Shown piece after piece: positions 27,211 to 36,909 of a DNA stretch of 64,000 bases (positions are counted from its first letter, which is position 1; each line of letters starts with the position of its first letter). Location: contig JADJWI010000007.1 in assembly GCA_016716435.1 (NCBI GenBank), positions 1 through 64,000 on the forward strand, written 5' to 3'. Position numbers and translations under genes: made by a program. The notes beneath the pieces were generated by a model that was given only the letters and a program-made list of their open reading frames with translations, did not search any database and was not told where the DNA came from. This DNA comes from Acidobacteriota bacterium (GTDB lineage: Bacteria > Acidobacteriota > Blastocatellia > Pyrinomonadales > Pyrinomonadaceae).

Positions 27211-28428
27211 TTACATATTCAGGTCAAGTTCGTACACTTGATCGCCATCTGGATTTGGGATCCTGTCTAACGAATTTCGTTCTTTTCGTTGCCGCTTACG
27301 CTGAAACATATTTTGATCCGCGGCGGCAATTGCCTGCTCGAGGCGATCGATCGAATCAAAATTAGTGAACCCCCATGAGACTTTAATGTCGATCGGCTGA
27401 TCAATACCATCAATTGTCACTCCTCGAAGGAGATTCTCTAAACGGTTCATCCGAAGCTCCGCCATTTCGTCGTTCATGCTTACCATGATGACGAAAAACT
27501 CATCGCCACCCCACCGATAGATAAGATCCTCGGCTCGCATTAGAGACCGTATTGACCCCACTACCATCCGGATGGTCGAATCGCCGGCCGCGTGGCCATA
27601 ACAATCGTTTATTGCTTTGAGGCCGTCAATATCAAAAAAGCCAACACAGCCGGCGACCGTTGCTCCTTCCGAATTTCCTTGGCGAACGAAACCGTAAAAC
27701 GCATGACGCGTTAGTGCAGCGGTGAGTGGGTCTGTGTGTACAAGTTCTTCAAGCGTTCGTTTCGTTTTCTCAAGCTCAACATTTGCGTCCTCGGCCCGCC
27801 GCAGCACTTTTTCCAGCAAAATGATGACCATTCCGAATCCAAGAGCCGTCTGGAGGACCATCGTTACCATAGGCGCGTAAATGAGTAACTCGCTTTTTAG
27901 CGGGAATCCGGATCCGGCGAGGGAAACAGCGAAATAGCCAACCGCTTGAATCGCTAGAAGTACGAGAGAAACCCGCATCACCTTCCACCCAAAGGTGCGC
28001 GCTTCAAGCCGACTGAGCATTACGAAACTAAAGACATAGAATCCGACCAGAATGATCGCATGGATCGGAAGCACTTCGTTAAACTCCGGGGATAGCAACG
28101 GGAGGATGATGGCGATGGCAACAAACGGCACGATAGCAGCCTCGTGCTTTGCCGAGAGTTCGAAGTCGCTCTCCAAAGTCTTGCAACCCGAGATCAACAG
28201 GAACCCAAATATATACTCGCCCAGGAAGTAGTAGGTGAAGAGCATTGATCCGAACTCATCGAAATCAAAAGCCAGTCGAAGCGAGATAAGGGCAAACGAT
28301 TGACAGAGCCAAGCCACGGCCCAATATTTGAGCGCCGTGAGCTGCAGCGACCGCCGCAAAAAAAGCGAGAGGATCGTTATTAGAAAAACACTATTCAGCT
28401 GAATCAGCAGTGTGAATTTTGATTCCAT
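27211..28428 (-). CDS. Membrane-bound diguanylate cyclase (GGDEF)
   Basis: A 405-residue protein. The first 210 residues contain about seven hydrophobic helices (LIQLNSVFLITILSLFL at the start). After a short coil comes a GGDEF domain with TDPLTAALTRHAFYGFV, GFFDIDGLKAINDCYGHAAG and the active-site RWGGDEFFVIMVSM. It makes the second messenger c-di-GMP. No EAL domain. An inhibitory RxxD site five residues before GGDEF reads RAEDLIYRWGGDEF, so feedback inhibition is plausible. It is monocistronic, between the hydrolase (convergent) and a PfkB gene. Confidence 0.88.
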   Translation of the reverse strand: MESKFTLLIQLNSVFLITILSLFLRRSLQLTALKYWAVAWLCQSFALISLRLAFDFDEFGSMLFTYYFLGEYIFGFLLISGCKTLESDFELSAKHEAAIVPFVAIAIILPLLSPEFNEVLPIHAIILVGFYVFSFVMLSRLEARTFGWKVMRVSLVLLAIQAVGYFAVSLAGSGFPLKSELLIYAPMVTMVLQTALGFGMVIILLEKVLRRAEDANVELEKTKRTLEELVHTDPLTAALTRHAFYGFVRQGNSEGATVAGCVGFFDIDGLKAINDCYGHAAGDSTIRMVVGSIRSLMRAEDLIYRWGGDEFFVIMVSMNDEMAELRMNRLENLLRGVTIDGIDQPIDIKVSWGFTNFDSIDRLEQAIAAADQNMFQRKRQRKERNSLDRIPNPDGDQVYELDLNM

Positions 28429-28553
28429 ATGGGCTAGAAAATTAGCCTTAAAGAAGGGTCTTGAATGGATTGCGAAGGGAGGATGATTAGGAAGGAACGC
28501 CGAAGCGTTACCGGTATTATAAAATAATGGTGATGGATTCGTCTACACTTTTC

Positions 28554-29486
28554 TCAACGTAACAGTTCCTCGAGCTCTGCAAGAACCGGCAAAGCGGTGC
28601 GGGCGCCCACCTCGCGGCAGTTAAGTGCTGCAACCGCATTCGCCATTCGGGCACAAGTTTCAATGTCCTGACCCGTAAGAACTCCGTAAAGAAGCCCGGA
28701 ACGGAAAGCATCACCGGCTCCGGTCGTGTCCCGACAGATCCCCGGCACCGGAAAGCCCGCGGTCTCAACAAACTGATCTCCGCAAAGCAGTGTGGAACCG
28801 GCCGAGCCTAAAGTAATGCCGACCAAGGCGGCACCACTTCTCTCGTGCAGCTTTCGCAACGCATCCTGGGTGTTCGAGATACCGAAAAGCTTTCTAGGCA
28901 GATCAGACGAAACGACAAGTATGTCGGTTAGCCTAAGTAGCTCATCTGTCGCTTCGAAAATGTTGTCCATGTCGACGGAAACTATCGTCCCGGAGCTCTG
29001 TGCCGCCTTCGCCATATCGACGCACGCTTTTCCATCATGTGGGGTTAGATGCAAGATCTTTGCCTGCTGAGCAAGGTCGGTAGGGGCGTCCGCTTCACTG
29101 AATTTCAACCGTTCGTCACGCTTCCAGAGAACGGTACGCTCACCGCTGTCCGCATCGATAATTATGAAGGCGATCTGAGTCGAGGCATTTGGAATCCGTT
29201 CGCACTCGGAAATGTCAACGCCTTCTATCCGGAGGCTTTCGATCCCAAAGTCTCCGGCATCATCATCGCCGAACCGCCCCGCGTATGCGGTCGTTAATCC
29301 AAGTCGCTGCAAGCCTGAGAGCGTCGTCGCGACCTCGCCGCCGGGGAAACGACGGTAATGATCAAGTTCAACTTTGGATCCGAACTCGGGATAGTTCGGA
29401 ACTGTGATCAAAAAATCGACGGCGTTTGTTCCGAAGCCGGCAACGTCAAATCTGGCCGAGTTACGAAGCTGAAATGGCAGTTGCAT
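28554..29486 (-). CDS. PfkB-family carbohydrate kinase
   Basis: A 310-residue sugar or nucleoside kinase. It has the N-terminal FGTNAVDFLITVPNYPEFGS and GGEVATTLSGLQRLGL, and the C-terminal PfkB signature DTTGAGDAFRSGLLYGVLTG with the catalytic Asp and the anion-hole glycines. Ribokinase, fructokinase and adenosine kinase share this fold, and the substrate cannot be assigned. It stands between the GGDEF gene and a divergent LysW-like gene, with no sugar-uptake genes near by. Confidence 0.85.
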   Translation of the reverse strand: MQLPFQLRNSARFDVAGFGTNAVDFLITVPNYPEFGSKVELDHYRRFPGGEVATTLSGLQRLGLTTAYAGRFGDDDAGDFGIESLRIEGVDISECERIPNASTQIAFIIIDADSGERTVLWKRDERLKFSEADAPTDLAQQAKILHLTPHDGKACVDMAKAAQSSGTIVSVDMDNIFEATDELLRLTDILVVSSDLPRKLFGISNTQDALRKLHERSGAALVGITLGSAGSTLLCGDQFVETAGFPVPGICRDTTGAGDAFRSGLLYGVLTGQDIETCARMANAVAALNCREVGARTALPVLAELEELLR

Positions 29487-29630
29487 TTGGGGTTACACTT
29501 CTATGCGACTTCCTCAAAATCTCGTCAACCATTCTTGCTTAGTTGAGCTGCGAGAGGGTAAATTTGAGACGTCGGTAGTACGAACTGAAAGCAAGTACAT
29601 AGCTTAACTAACATCCGGAGTAAAACGAAA

Positions 29631-29831
29631 ATGCCAACTGCGATCTGCCCAGAGTGTGACGAAGAAGTTTATGTTGAAGCTGACGCCGAGCAGGGCGACA
29701 AGGTGAATTGCGAAGAATGCGGTTCCGACCTTCTCGTCGTCGGTCTTGATCCTATTGAACTCGACCTCAAGACTGATTCAGAGGACGACGAGCTTGACGA
29801 TGAGGACGAGGGCTACGATTCGTACGACTGA
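29631..29831 (+). CDS. LysW-like zinc-ribbon protein with acidic tail
   Basis: A 66-residue protein. CPECDEEVYVEADAEQGDKV, then NCEECGSDLLVVGLDPIEL, matches LysW, the amino-group carrier protein of lysine and arginine synthesis in Thermus and some archaea: two CxxC pairs bind zinc. LysW carries its substrate on a C-terminal glutamate in EDWGE. Here the tail is instead DEDEGYDSYD with no terminal Glu. GGAG precedes the ATG with a normal spacing. No lysX or other carrier-pathway gene is nearby; a regulatory or general zinc-ribbon role is possible. Confidence 0.75.
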   Translation: MPTAICPECDEEVYVEADAEQGDKVNCEECGSDLLVVGLDPIELDLKTDSEDDELDDEDEGYDSYD

Positions 29832-29863
29832 CGCTGACAAACCCTTTTGCGAAGTTATGCCTG

Positions 29864-30802
29864 TTACTCCCGGATCAGGTAGCCAGATCGGTTCTGCTTT
29901 ATCTCGTATCCATCCGTCGATTCTATCGTGACTGTTTGAAACCCGGTCCCTAAGCCCGGATCCCGGGTCGGATAGAGGGCTATTACGTACGATTCGTCGA
30001 TCGCCGCTGCTAGCCGCGAAAGTATTGGATCGAGGTTCTTTTCTGTGGCCACAATGCTTATACCTCCCGTCGCCTCCGTGAGCCCACTCGCTTCGAAAGG
30101 TGTGATGATGGGTGTCCTGTTTCGACCGACTCGCGAAAAAGACGGAAGGATCACGGAGTGTACACTCACTCCGGCTTTGTTCGCACGTTCGATTACTGTT
30201 TTCGATGAGACGACATCTCCAACAGGAAACCCATCCGTGATGACGATCACCGCCCGCTGCGGGATCTGACCAGGAGCTATTTTCGGACCGTTTCTCACGA
30301 TAGACCTGACTGCAGCATCGATTGCATCGTAGGCGTGTGTCGAAAGCCCCTCCCGATCATGCCGAAGCCGCCCGAGTCTTTCGTCTAGTCGTTGTCGTCG
30401 GTTTGTGAACGGCACTACGGTCTTCACATTCATCGCGAACGTGATCACTGAAAAGTAAGCCTCCGGGCCTTCGAGCCTGCGAACGAACTCGCTAAGTGAA
30501 GATCGAAGGCGTTCAAGTTCCGCTTCCGTCATACTGCCGGATACATCAAGGGCAAAAACGACCGCTAGCGGTCGATTCCCGATCGGACGGGACATCGGCT
30601 GAAAAAAGTCGATCTTTCGCTCTGTTCCGTTCTCGAAAACGCGGAAACGGTCTGCCGTAAGTCCGCTCACCGGCCTGCCGTCTTTATCCGTCGCTTTTAC
30701 TTCAAAGCCCACAAGTTCAGTCTGTACCCGAATAGGCTCATCGCGTTGGCCAAAGCCCGTCATCGAAACAAACAGAATGAGACACGTCAAACGCGTTACC
30801 AT
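29864..30802 (-). CDS. Secreted VWFA-related domain protein
   Basis: About 312 residues. A signal peptide (VTRLTCLILFVSMTGFG) is followed by a short beta region, IRVQTELVGFEVKATDKDG, DRFRVFENGTERKIDFF, and a von Willebrand A domain with the metal site DVSGSMTEAE and a conserved VIVITDGFPVGD. This architecture is common in Acidobacteriota. The role is unknown; VWA domains bind proteins in a metal-dependent way. I chose the ATG at 30802, just before the signal peptide. An in-frame ATG at 30868 would add 22 residues. A perfect inverted repeat occupies 30803-30822, and no clear Shine-Dalgarno is visible. Confidence 0.75.
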   Translation of the reverse strand: MVTRLTCLILFVSMTGFGQRDEPIRVQTELVGFEVKATDKDGRPVSGLTADRFRVFENGTERKIDFFQPMSRPIGNRPLAVVFALDVSGSMTEAELERLRSSLSEFVRRLEGPEAYFSVITFAMNVKTVVPFTNRRQRLDERLGRLRHDREGLSTHAYDAIDAAVRSIVRNGPKIAPGQIPQRAVIVITDGFPVGDVVSSKTVIERANKAGVSVHSVILPSFSRVGRNRTPIITPFEASGLTEATGGISIVATEKNLDPILSRLAAAIDESYVIALYPTRDPGLGTGFQTVTIESTDGYEIKQNRSGYLIRE

Positions 30803-30822
30803 CCCGAGATTAAATTCTCGGG
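30803..30822. repeat. Inverted repeat touching the VWA protein start
   Basis: CCCGAGA (30803-30809), a 6-base loop and TCTCGGG (30816-30822) form a perfect 7-bp stem. If the gene starts at 30802, the hairpin abuts its start codon and no ribosome-binding site is free. Confidence 0.5.
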
Positions 30823-30994
30823 AAGATATCGAACTTATCACAATGCCAATTTGATCGAAGCGGGTCATCTTAATCGGTCAATCTGATCCTTTTAATAGTA
30901 TATCTATCTCTTTACCTCATCGAAACCCTTTTTCTGCGGGCTCGGGCGGAACCGGAAAGGACGGCACATAATTTGAATATGTTGAAGCGGGAGT

Positions 30995-33580
30995 TTGCGG
31001 TCGCTTCGTATGCCGACGAGAGCCTTAAGAATTGGATTGGGAGATTCAAAGATAGAGTTGGTCATTTTGGCCGCAGGGGTTCTTGCGATCGTTTTTGCTA
31101 TTACGGAGGCACTTTCATTCAGCTTTCCTGACTTCACGTTGCTGGTTGCGTCATGCCTGATCGCTGCAATGATCGGCCGGTTCAAGTTGACGATCCCGGC
31201 GACGAGCATCGCATTGGACCCGAAGTTGATCATTACCTTCTGGTCCGTGGTCTGGCTCGGAGTCCCCGGAGCTGTGCTGGTTATGCTCGCGGCCTCGCTT
31301 TCTGAGTTAGCAGAGGCCCAAGATAACGCAGCTCCGAACGTTCATGATCTCGCAGCAGAGGCTCTTGTGGTAGCTGTTTCAGCACGCTCTTACACGCTGG
31401 CAGCGACGAACTTTCGAAATAATCCCGAAGCAGCAGCTCTTGGTAACGGCATGGTCCCGGTCGAAATGATCCTTTCGATTCTGGTGATGGCAGCGGTTTT
31501 CTTTCTTGCAACCGTTCTAACAACTGGGCTACGCAATGAATCAGTTCCTGCAGGTAGCGTTGGTCTCAACCGCGATAGGCCGAGTCTCGTCGCCCGGCGG
31601 ACGATCCTCGCAGTGGTTTCGACACTTCTTCTCGTTCTCGCGGTCAATCACTTCGGACTCGAATTGGCCTGGCTAGCGGTACCGATCGCTGTGGCGGTGA
31701 AGATCGGCCATCGGATGCACGTGCGGAGCCTTGAAGCGAAAACTGCAGAGATAAAGGAGGCAAGTAGGTTACATCTTGCTACGGTCGAGGCCTTGGCGAC
31801 GGCGATCGACGCGCGAGATCAGGTCGGACTTGGTCATGTACGAAGGACGCAGATCTACGCTGTTGGGCTCGGAAGAATTCTGGGCCTTGCCGAAAATGAT
31901 ATAAACGCATTGAAAATGGGAGCCTTACTGCATGACATCGGGAAGCTTGCGGTTCCCGATCATATTTTGAATAAGCCTGATGGGCTTACGCCCGCCGAAG
32001 CCGAAAAGACAAAGATACATTGTTCCGTCGGCGCGTCCATTCTCGAAACCGTGGGCTTTCCCTACCCGGTCGTCCCGACGGTCAAGTATCATCACGAGGC
32101 TTGGGATGGGAGCGGCTATCCTGAAGGACTTAGGGGGCGAAAGATACCTGTAACAGCTAGGATAATCGCGATCGCGGACATGTTCGACACACTGCAAGGG
32201 GATCGGCCATATCGAAAGGCCTTGTCGCGGCAAACAGCGATAAAGACCATTCGTACGCTTGCAGGAAGCAAGTTCGATCCAATGTTGACCGAGATATTTC
32301 TTCGAAATCTTGACATTTTTGATGCCGAGATCGAAGCGAGCGGTCTAAGCCCTCACGCCATCGAATCGCGAAAAGAGATCGCCGACCTAAGTATCGACGG
32401 GTCGGTGAACCCCACATTTATCGACCAGATCAAAAGAGCCAATCACGAGGCGTTCACTTTGTTTTCCCTTGCACGCGACTTCAGCGGCGCTCTTAAATTA
32501 TCGGAGACGTTGGAACTACTTGCAGCGAAACTCGCAGGGTTTATCCCTTACGACACCTGTGCGATATATCTCAAAGAGTCCAATGACGAAACTGCGAAGG
32601 CTGTCCATGTAAACGGGCTACACGCATCCGAGATTTCGGGTCGCAGGCTTGTTTCCGGAGAAGGGGCGACGGGATTCGCCCTGCGTTCGCGAAAGTCAGT
32701 TAGCAATGTCGACCCAGCGCTCGATTTTGCTTTCACCGGTGCTGACATTGCAGCTTCGTTCAGAACCATGGCGGCCGTTCCTTTGGTCGCCGGCGACCGA
32801 CTCATCGGTGTTGTTTCGCTATATGCCTCCAAGATCGAAAGCTTTGAGGACGAGCACTTGCGTATTTTCGAGACAGCATCGAAGCTGGCCGCGGACGCCA
32901 TCGAGAAGGCACTCGTGCACGCCGAAACACAGTTGCATGCTCTGACCGATGCGTTGACGGGACTTCCGAACTCGCGAGCCCTCATCGGAGAGTTCGCAAG
33001 AGAGGTCCAGCGGGCCGGACGGAGCGGCACCAGCTTTCAACTGCTCATATTGGACCTGGACGGCTTCAAGAAAGTGAATGACACATTCGGTCACAAATTT
33101 GGAGATGCAATGCTCCGAGGAATCGGCAACGTGATCCGCGAACAGCTCAGGGACTACGATTTTCTAGCCCGATACGGCGGCGACGAGTTCGTGGCCATTG
33201 TTTCGGAGACCGACCCGGAATTCGTTCGAAACCTGTCCCGCAGGATCGAAGAAGAAGTCGCGGCCTTCGAATTGATCGACGAAGGCGGCGCGGCAAACGT
33301 AGGGATCAGTATCGGGGCGGCGAGTTACCCATCGTCCGGCCAGACGTTCGACGAACTTATAGAGGTCGCAGACCGCGAAATGTACCGAGCGAAAGAACGG
33401 AACCGTTTGCGACGAATGGGGGCAGATATGTTCGTTGACGTCGAGTCGATACACGACAGACTCCAAGCCGCCGAGCCTGGCCGCGGTGGCTCGGTCAAAA
33501 TAGGAGATCGGGCACGTAGAGTGAAAAGACGCCACGGGAAAGCCGAGACTCATGTCATCTTAACTGATCCTATACAATGA
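30995..33580 (+). CDS. Membrane HD-GYP / GAF / GGDEF protein (c-di-GMP enzyme)
   Basis: An 861-residue protein. Residues about 18-235 hold seven or eight membrane helices. HD-GYP phosphodiesterase domain follows (about 258-420), with HDIGK at 313-317, and the GYP motif in GSGYPEGLRG (374-376). Next is a GAF sensor domain (about 480-640), and last a GGDEF domain with LTDALTGLPNSRALIGEFAR and RYGGDEFVAIV. So it carries both a degrading and a synthesising domain for c-di-GMP, which in such hybrids may use one active and one regulatory domain. A TTG at 30995 or an ATG at 31010 could be the start. It is convergent with tamA, ending 5 bases away. Confidence 0.88.
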   Translation: MRSLRMPTRALRIGLGDSKIELVILAAGVLAIVFAITEALSFSFPDFTLLVASCLIAAMIGRFKLTIPATSIALDPKLIITFWSVVWLGVPGAVLVMLAASLSELAEAQDNAAPNVHDLAAEALVVAVSARSYTLAATNFRNNPEAAALGNGMVPVEMILSILVMAAVFFLATVLTTGLRNESVPAGSVGLNRDRPSLVARRTILAVVSTLLLVLAVNHFGLELAWLAVPIAVAVKIGHRMHVRSLEAKTAEIKEASRLHLATVEALATAIDARDQVGLGHVRRTQIYAVGLGRILGLAENDINALKMGALLHDIGKLAVPDHILNKPDGLTPAEAEKTKIHCSVGASILETVGFPYPVVPTVKYHHEAWDGSGYPEGLRGRKIPVTARIIAIADMFDTLQGDRPYRKALSRQTAIKTIRTLAGSKFDPMLTEIFLRNLDIFDAEIEASGLSPHAIESRKEIADLSIDGSVNPTFIDQIKRANHEAFTLFSLARDFSGALKLSETLELLAAKLAGFIPYDTCAIYLKESNDETAKAVHVNGLHASEISGRRLVSGEGATGFALRSRKSVSNVDPALDFAFTGADIAASFRTMAAVPLVAGDRLIGVVSLYASKIESFEDEHLRIFETASKLAADAIEKALVHAETQLHALTDALTGLPNSRALIGEFAREVQRAGRSGTSFQLLILDLDGFKKVNDTFGHKFGDAMLRGIGNVIREQLRDYDFLARYGGDEFVAIVSETDPEFVRNLSRRIEEEVAAFELIDEGGAANVGISIGAASYPSSGQTFDELIEVADREMYRAKERNRLRRMGADMFVDVESIHDRLQAAEPGRGGSVKIGDRARRVKRRHGKAETHVILTDPIQ

Positions 33581-33585
33581 CGTGC

Positions 33586-36500
33586 TTAGAAGGCTTGTGA
33601 GAAGCGAAAATGCAACTGCCCCTGCGGGAGTCGGTAAAATGCCGGTGGGTTGTTTCCCTGTGGGATTATGAATGACGGAGGGTTCAAAAGATAGCCGTAG
33701 TCGATCGCAAACTCACCCCCAATTGGCGTTTTGAGCCTGAATCCCAGACCGACCGTATGTGACCATAGAGCCAGAAGATTGCGCCGGAAAGTATCGCTTT
33801 CCGGGATCGACGGAGGCTTGAAAATGTCGCTTGGCCGCCGAAATACGTTCCCCCCGTCGTAAAACGGCACCAATCGCGCGGTGTTCGAGAGCGGCAACCT
33901 AGCCTCGATATTAACTATAGCAAGTGCGTTTCCTCCGAATGGAACAGTGAAGGGATCCAGAAAAACGGACTCGCCGTCCCTGTTCCGGAACTCGCCCTGC
34001 GGTACCACTACCACCCTCGGCCCTGCTGACTCAAAATCGAACCCACGCAGTGTTGTCGAACCGCCGGCGAAGAAGCGTTCACTGATCGGGAGTATGCCTT
34101 CCAGATCCGGAAACTCGTCCGATGAGAATCGTGCGCGTTTAGAGAAGACACTCGCAACCCCGATGATACCGCGGGCAGCGATGGTGGTGTTTTTCAGCTT
34201 CGGGAAGGTGTAATAATAGTTGTAAGAGGCTTGGAACTTATGGAATCCGATGTTTGCTCCAAGTGCTGGCAGCGAGACGTTGTACTCGGCCGTGAAGTAG
34301 TCGCCGTTGGTGGGGTCGCTCGCGTTGTATCTGCACGGATCACCCGGTTCTCCTCGCTGAATGATCTCGAGAATCGAATACTCGATACCGCATCGCTTCC
34401 TCGTATCGCGAACGAACGTAGCCCCGAAACCGGAAATGCGGATCCTGTCATCGGGCTTCAAAAGGTCGCCAATGAGCAGGCTATTGATATTAGTCAGCCT
34501 TACGTTCTCGAACCGATATTTTAAGAAAAACAAGGACCGATCTTTCAGGCTAAGTGTGCGAAATGTTTCAGCTGTAAGGGTCAGTCGATCGAGCGTCGGG
34601 CTTCCGGCCGGCTGGCCAAATTCGTCGATCGGATTTCCATCCTCATCAAGTCTCTGGACAATGCCGAACGTTCCTCGGTCAAAGGCCGATCGGAAAAACC
34701 GGGTCACCGTCGAATCTCGTTGATATTGTGCTGAGATGGTCAGTGGAGCAAACCTGCGTTCTCGATCCGGCAGAAATCGCGGATTGACGAAATCGATCTG
34801 AAAAAGCTGCCGCCGCTGACTCCACCGGACGCTCGTGCCACCCTGCCAAAGGTTTCCGAGCAAATTGAAGTGGCGAATGTCCGCAAACCCGCTCCATCCA
34901 ATGTCGGTTGAATATCCGGCACCATACTGCAAAAGCCGCGGCTTTTGTTCTTGAACCTCGATCACAACATCTGCAAGTCTTTTACCGTCAGGAGCATCTC
35001 CGGCAGGGCGGGTCGTGATAGACACCCTATCGAATGCATCTGATGAGTAAAGAGCTTGCTCGCTTGCGTATAGATCTGCCGATCTTAGCAAAGCCCCGGG
35101 CTCAACCGCCACAGCGCGTTCAATGGCTTTCGTCTTGGTTCGTTCATTGCCGGCAACTAGCAAGCGGTTCGCAATTACCGGCCTGCCTTCATTTTGTATG
35201 TTGTAGATAAGCTTATACCGTGGCGAGCCGGTGTCGGGGTCCGGCGGAAGTTCATCAAACGAGAAATTGACACTCGCGTCGAAGTAGCCACGATCGGAGT
35301 AGAGGGTAGCAAGAGCCCGCTGGCCGTTACGCACCCGAGCGATCGAGATATTTCGACCGGCGTACTCGGGCAACTGGCGCAAGAGTTCATCATCGGATAT
35401 CGCTGCATTCCCTCGTATCTCCACCTCGGTAATGATCGTCGGCACACCCTCGTCTATCACAAAGGTGATGATCAGGTTCTCACCGTCAAGCGAAACACCT
35501 TGATTAACACGAACCTCTGCGTTTCGGTAGCCGAGTTCGAGCAGAAGAGACCGGATCAATGCTGCGTCACTTTCAAGAAGTCGTTGGCTCGTGTACCCGC
35601 GACCGTACCCGAAGATCGGAATCCAGCCGAGGATGTTCGCCTCCTGAGATTCGAGAACGCTCCTAATCTCTTCAATATCGAAAAGTTCGGTGCCCCGAAG
35701 CCGGATCTCTACGAGTTTGAGTCGCCGATTGAGATCGACCAAGTATTTGATATTGACCTTTTGACCGGCAAGTTCCGCACTGTTCAACGAGGAGCAGACG
35801 AACGCTGACTCCGAAGGCATGCCGTCCGTTGGGACCACAAGAGGCGGATCGACCGAACACACGGACGTCACGTTGGCGAAGAAATATCCGCGTTCCTGAA
35901 AGTGGTTCTCTAGCCTTCTTTCTCCTTCAATGATCGCTGCAAAATCGAGGGTTCCTTCCCGCTTTACGGGTAGAAGTCGTCTCTGTGTTCCTTCGCCAAC
36001 TCCGGATCCCTCGGCAACTACAACGACCTTGACCTCCGGTCCTGCTGAGCCGCGAAGTTCGACAGAAACCTTGTTGGTTTCGCTATCGTAGATCAATCGA
36101 GGTTCATTGATCAGCGGAGCAAGAAATCCTTGGTCGCGTAGGTTGGTTCGGAGCCGTTCAACGTCCGCGACGAGCTTCGCTCGCGAATATTCGGCCCCGG
36201 CGTTTAATCGAAGGCCGCGGAAAAGAGCCTCATTGTCTGCACCCTGTACGTCGATGCTCAGACTTTCGATCGTGGCCTTTTGGCCGGTCGAAACCCTAAA
36301 TAGTATTGCGACCTCATTGTTCGTCTGAAGCGGGATCTGCTCGTATGTTGTTTCAGCCCGATAAAACCCCCTGTCGCGCAAATACTCGACCAGCACTTCA
36401 GCATTTGTTTGCAGGATGCGTTCGCTGACCGTCATGCCGGGATCTAATAGGTTTAACCTCAAGAGCAGTTCTTGTTCCGTAACACCTGTCTTCGTTCCTT

Positions 36501-36909
36501 CCGTAATCGATACGTTGACCCGCCGAGCAACGGTTCTCCGTTTTATTCTGAAAATTACATCAATTCGGTCAGACTCAAGCGTTCGGGTTTCGGCCGTGAT
36601 CGTTTCTGCCATGCGGGTGTCGAAAATCGCCGCGATCGCATCGCGAACCCGAATGGCCGAGTACGTCTCTCCAAGAGCGGCCGTCGCCAGAAGTCTATAT
36701 CGTTCTACATCGGTATCGTTGCCTGCAGGTTCGTCGAAAACGATCTTGACGTTCTGTATTCTCCGGCCGTCGAGCTCAACTTGCGCGGAAACCTCAGCGT
36801 AAAAAATCACAAAAAGAAGCAACACCGCGAACACGCCTAAGCCAGTCCGGCGTTTAAGACGGGCAATCATTTGAAGGCTGGAAAGTGGTGACGAAAGCAG
36901 GCCGTTCAA
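33586..36909 (-). CDS. Omp85-family outer-membrane protein (TamA/BamA-like)
   Basis: A 1107-residue outer-membrane protein. A signal peptide (about 17-43, FAVLLLFVIFYAEVSA) is followed by several POTRA repeats (about 45-660; for example IQNVKIVFDEP and VEIRGNAAISDDELLRQLPE) and a C-terminal Omp85 barrel with the conserved lid loop GGSTTLRGFDFESAGPR and the terminal beta signal ending in F. Such proteins insert or export outer-membrane proteins. The start overlaps the tamB stop by 4 bases, so the two are probably coupled and form a TAM-like complex. Naming it TamA rather than BamA rests on this pairing. Confidence 0.85.
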   Translation of the reverse strand: MNGLLSSPLSSLQMIARLKRRTGLGVFAVLLLFVIFYAEVSAQVELDGRRIQNVKIVFDEPAGNDTDVERYRLLATAALGETYSAIRVRDAIAAIFDTRMAETITAETRTLESDRIDVIFRIKRRTVARRVNVSITEGTKTGVTEQELLLRLNLLDPGMTVSERILQTNAEVLVEYLRDRGFYRAETTYEQIPLQTNNEVAILFRVSTGQKATIESLSIDVQGADNEALFRGLRLNAGAEYSRAKLVADVERLRTNLRDQGFLAPLINEPRLIYDSETNKVSVELRGSAGPEVKVVVVAEGSGVGEGTQRRLLPVKREGTLDFAAIIEGERRLENHFQERGYFFANVTSVCSVDPPLVVPTDGMPSESAFVCSSLNSAELAGQKVNIKYLVDLNRRLKLVEIRLRGTELFDIEEIRSVLESQEANILGWIPIFGYGRGYTSQRLLESDAALIRSLLLELGYRNAEVRVNQGVSLDGENLIITFVIDEGVPTIITEVEIRGNAAISDDELLRQLPEYAGRNISIARVRNGQRALATLYSDRGYFDASVNFSFDELPPDPDTGSPRYKLIYNIQNEGRPVIANRLLVAGNERTKTKAIERAVAVEPGALLRSADLYASEQALYSSDAFDRVSITTRPAGDAPDGKRLADVVIEVQEQKPRLLQYGAGYSTDIGWSGFADIRHFNLLGNLWQGGTSVRWSQRRQLFQIDFVNPRFLPDRERRFAPLTISAQYQRDSTVTRFFRSAFDRGTFGIVQRLDEDGNPIDEFGQPAGSPTLDRLTLTAETFRTLSLKDRSLFFLKYRFENVRLTNINSLLIGDLLKPDDRIRISGFGATFVRDTRKRCGIEYSILEIIQRGEPGDPCRYNASDPTNGDYFTAEYNVSLPALGANIGFHKFQASYNYYYTFPKLKNTTIAARGIIGVASVFSKRARFSSDEFPDLEGILPISERFFAGGSTTLRGFDFESAGPRVVVVPQGEFRNRDGESVFLDPFTVPFGGNALAIVNIEARLPLSNTARLVPFYDGGNVFRRPSDIFKPPSIPESDTFRRNLLALWSHTVGLGFRLKTPIGGEFAIDYGYLLNPPSFIIPQGNNPPAFYRLPQGQLHFRFSQAF

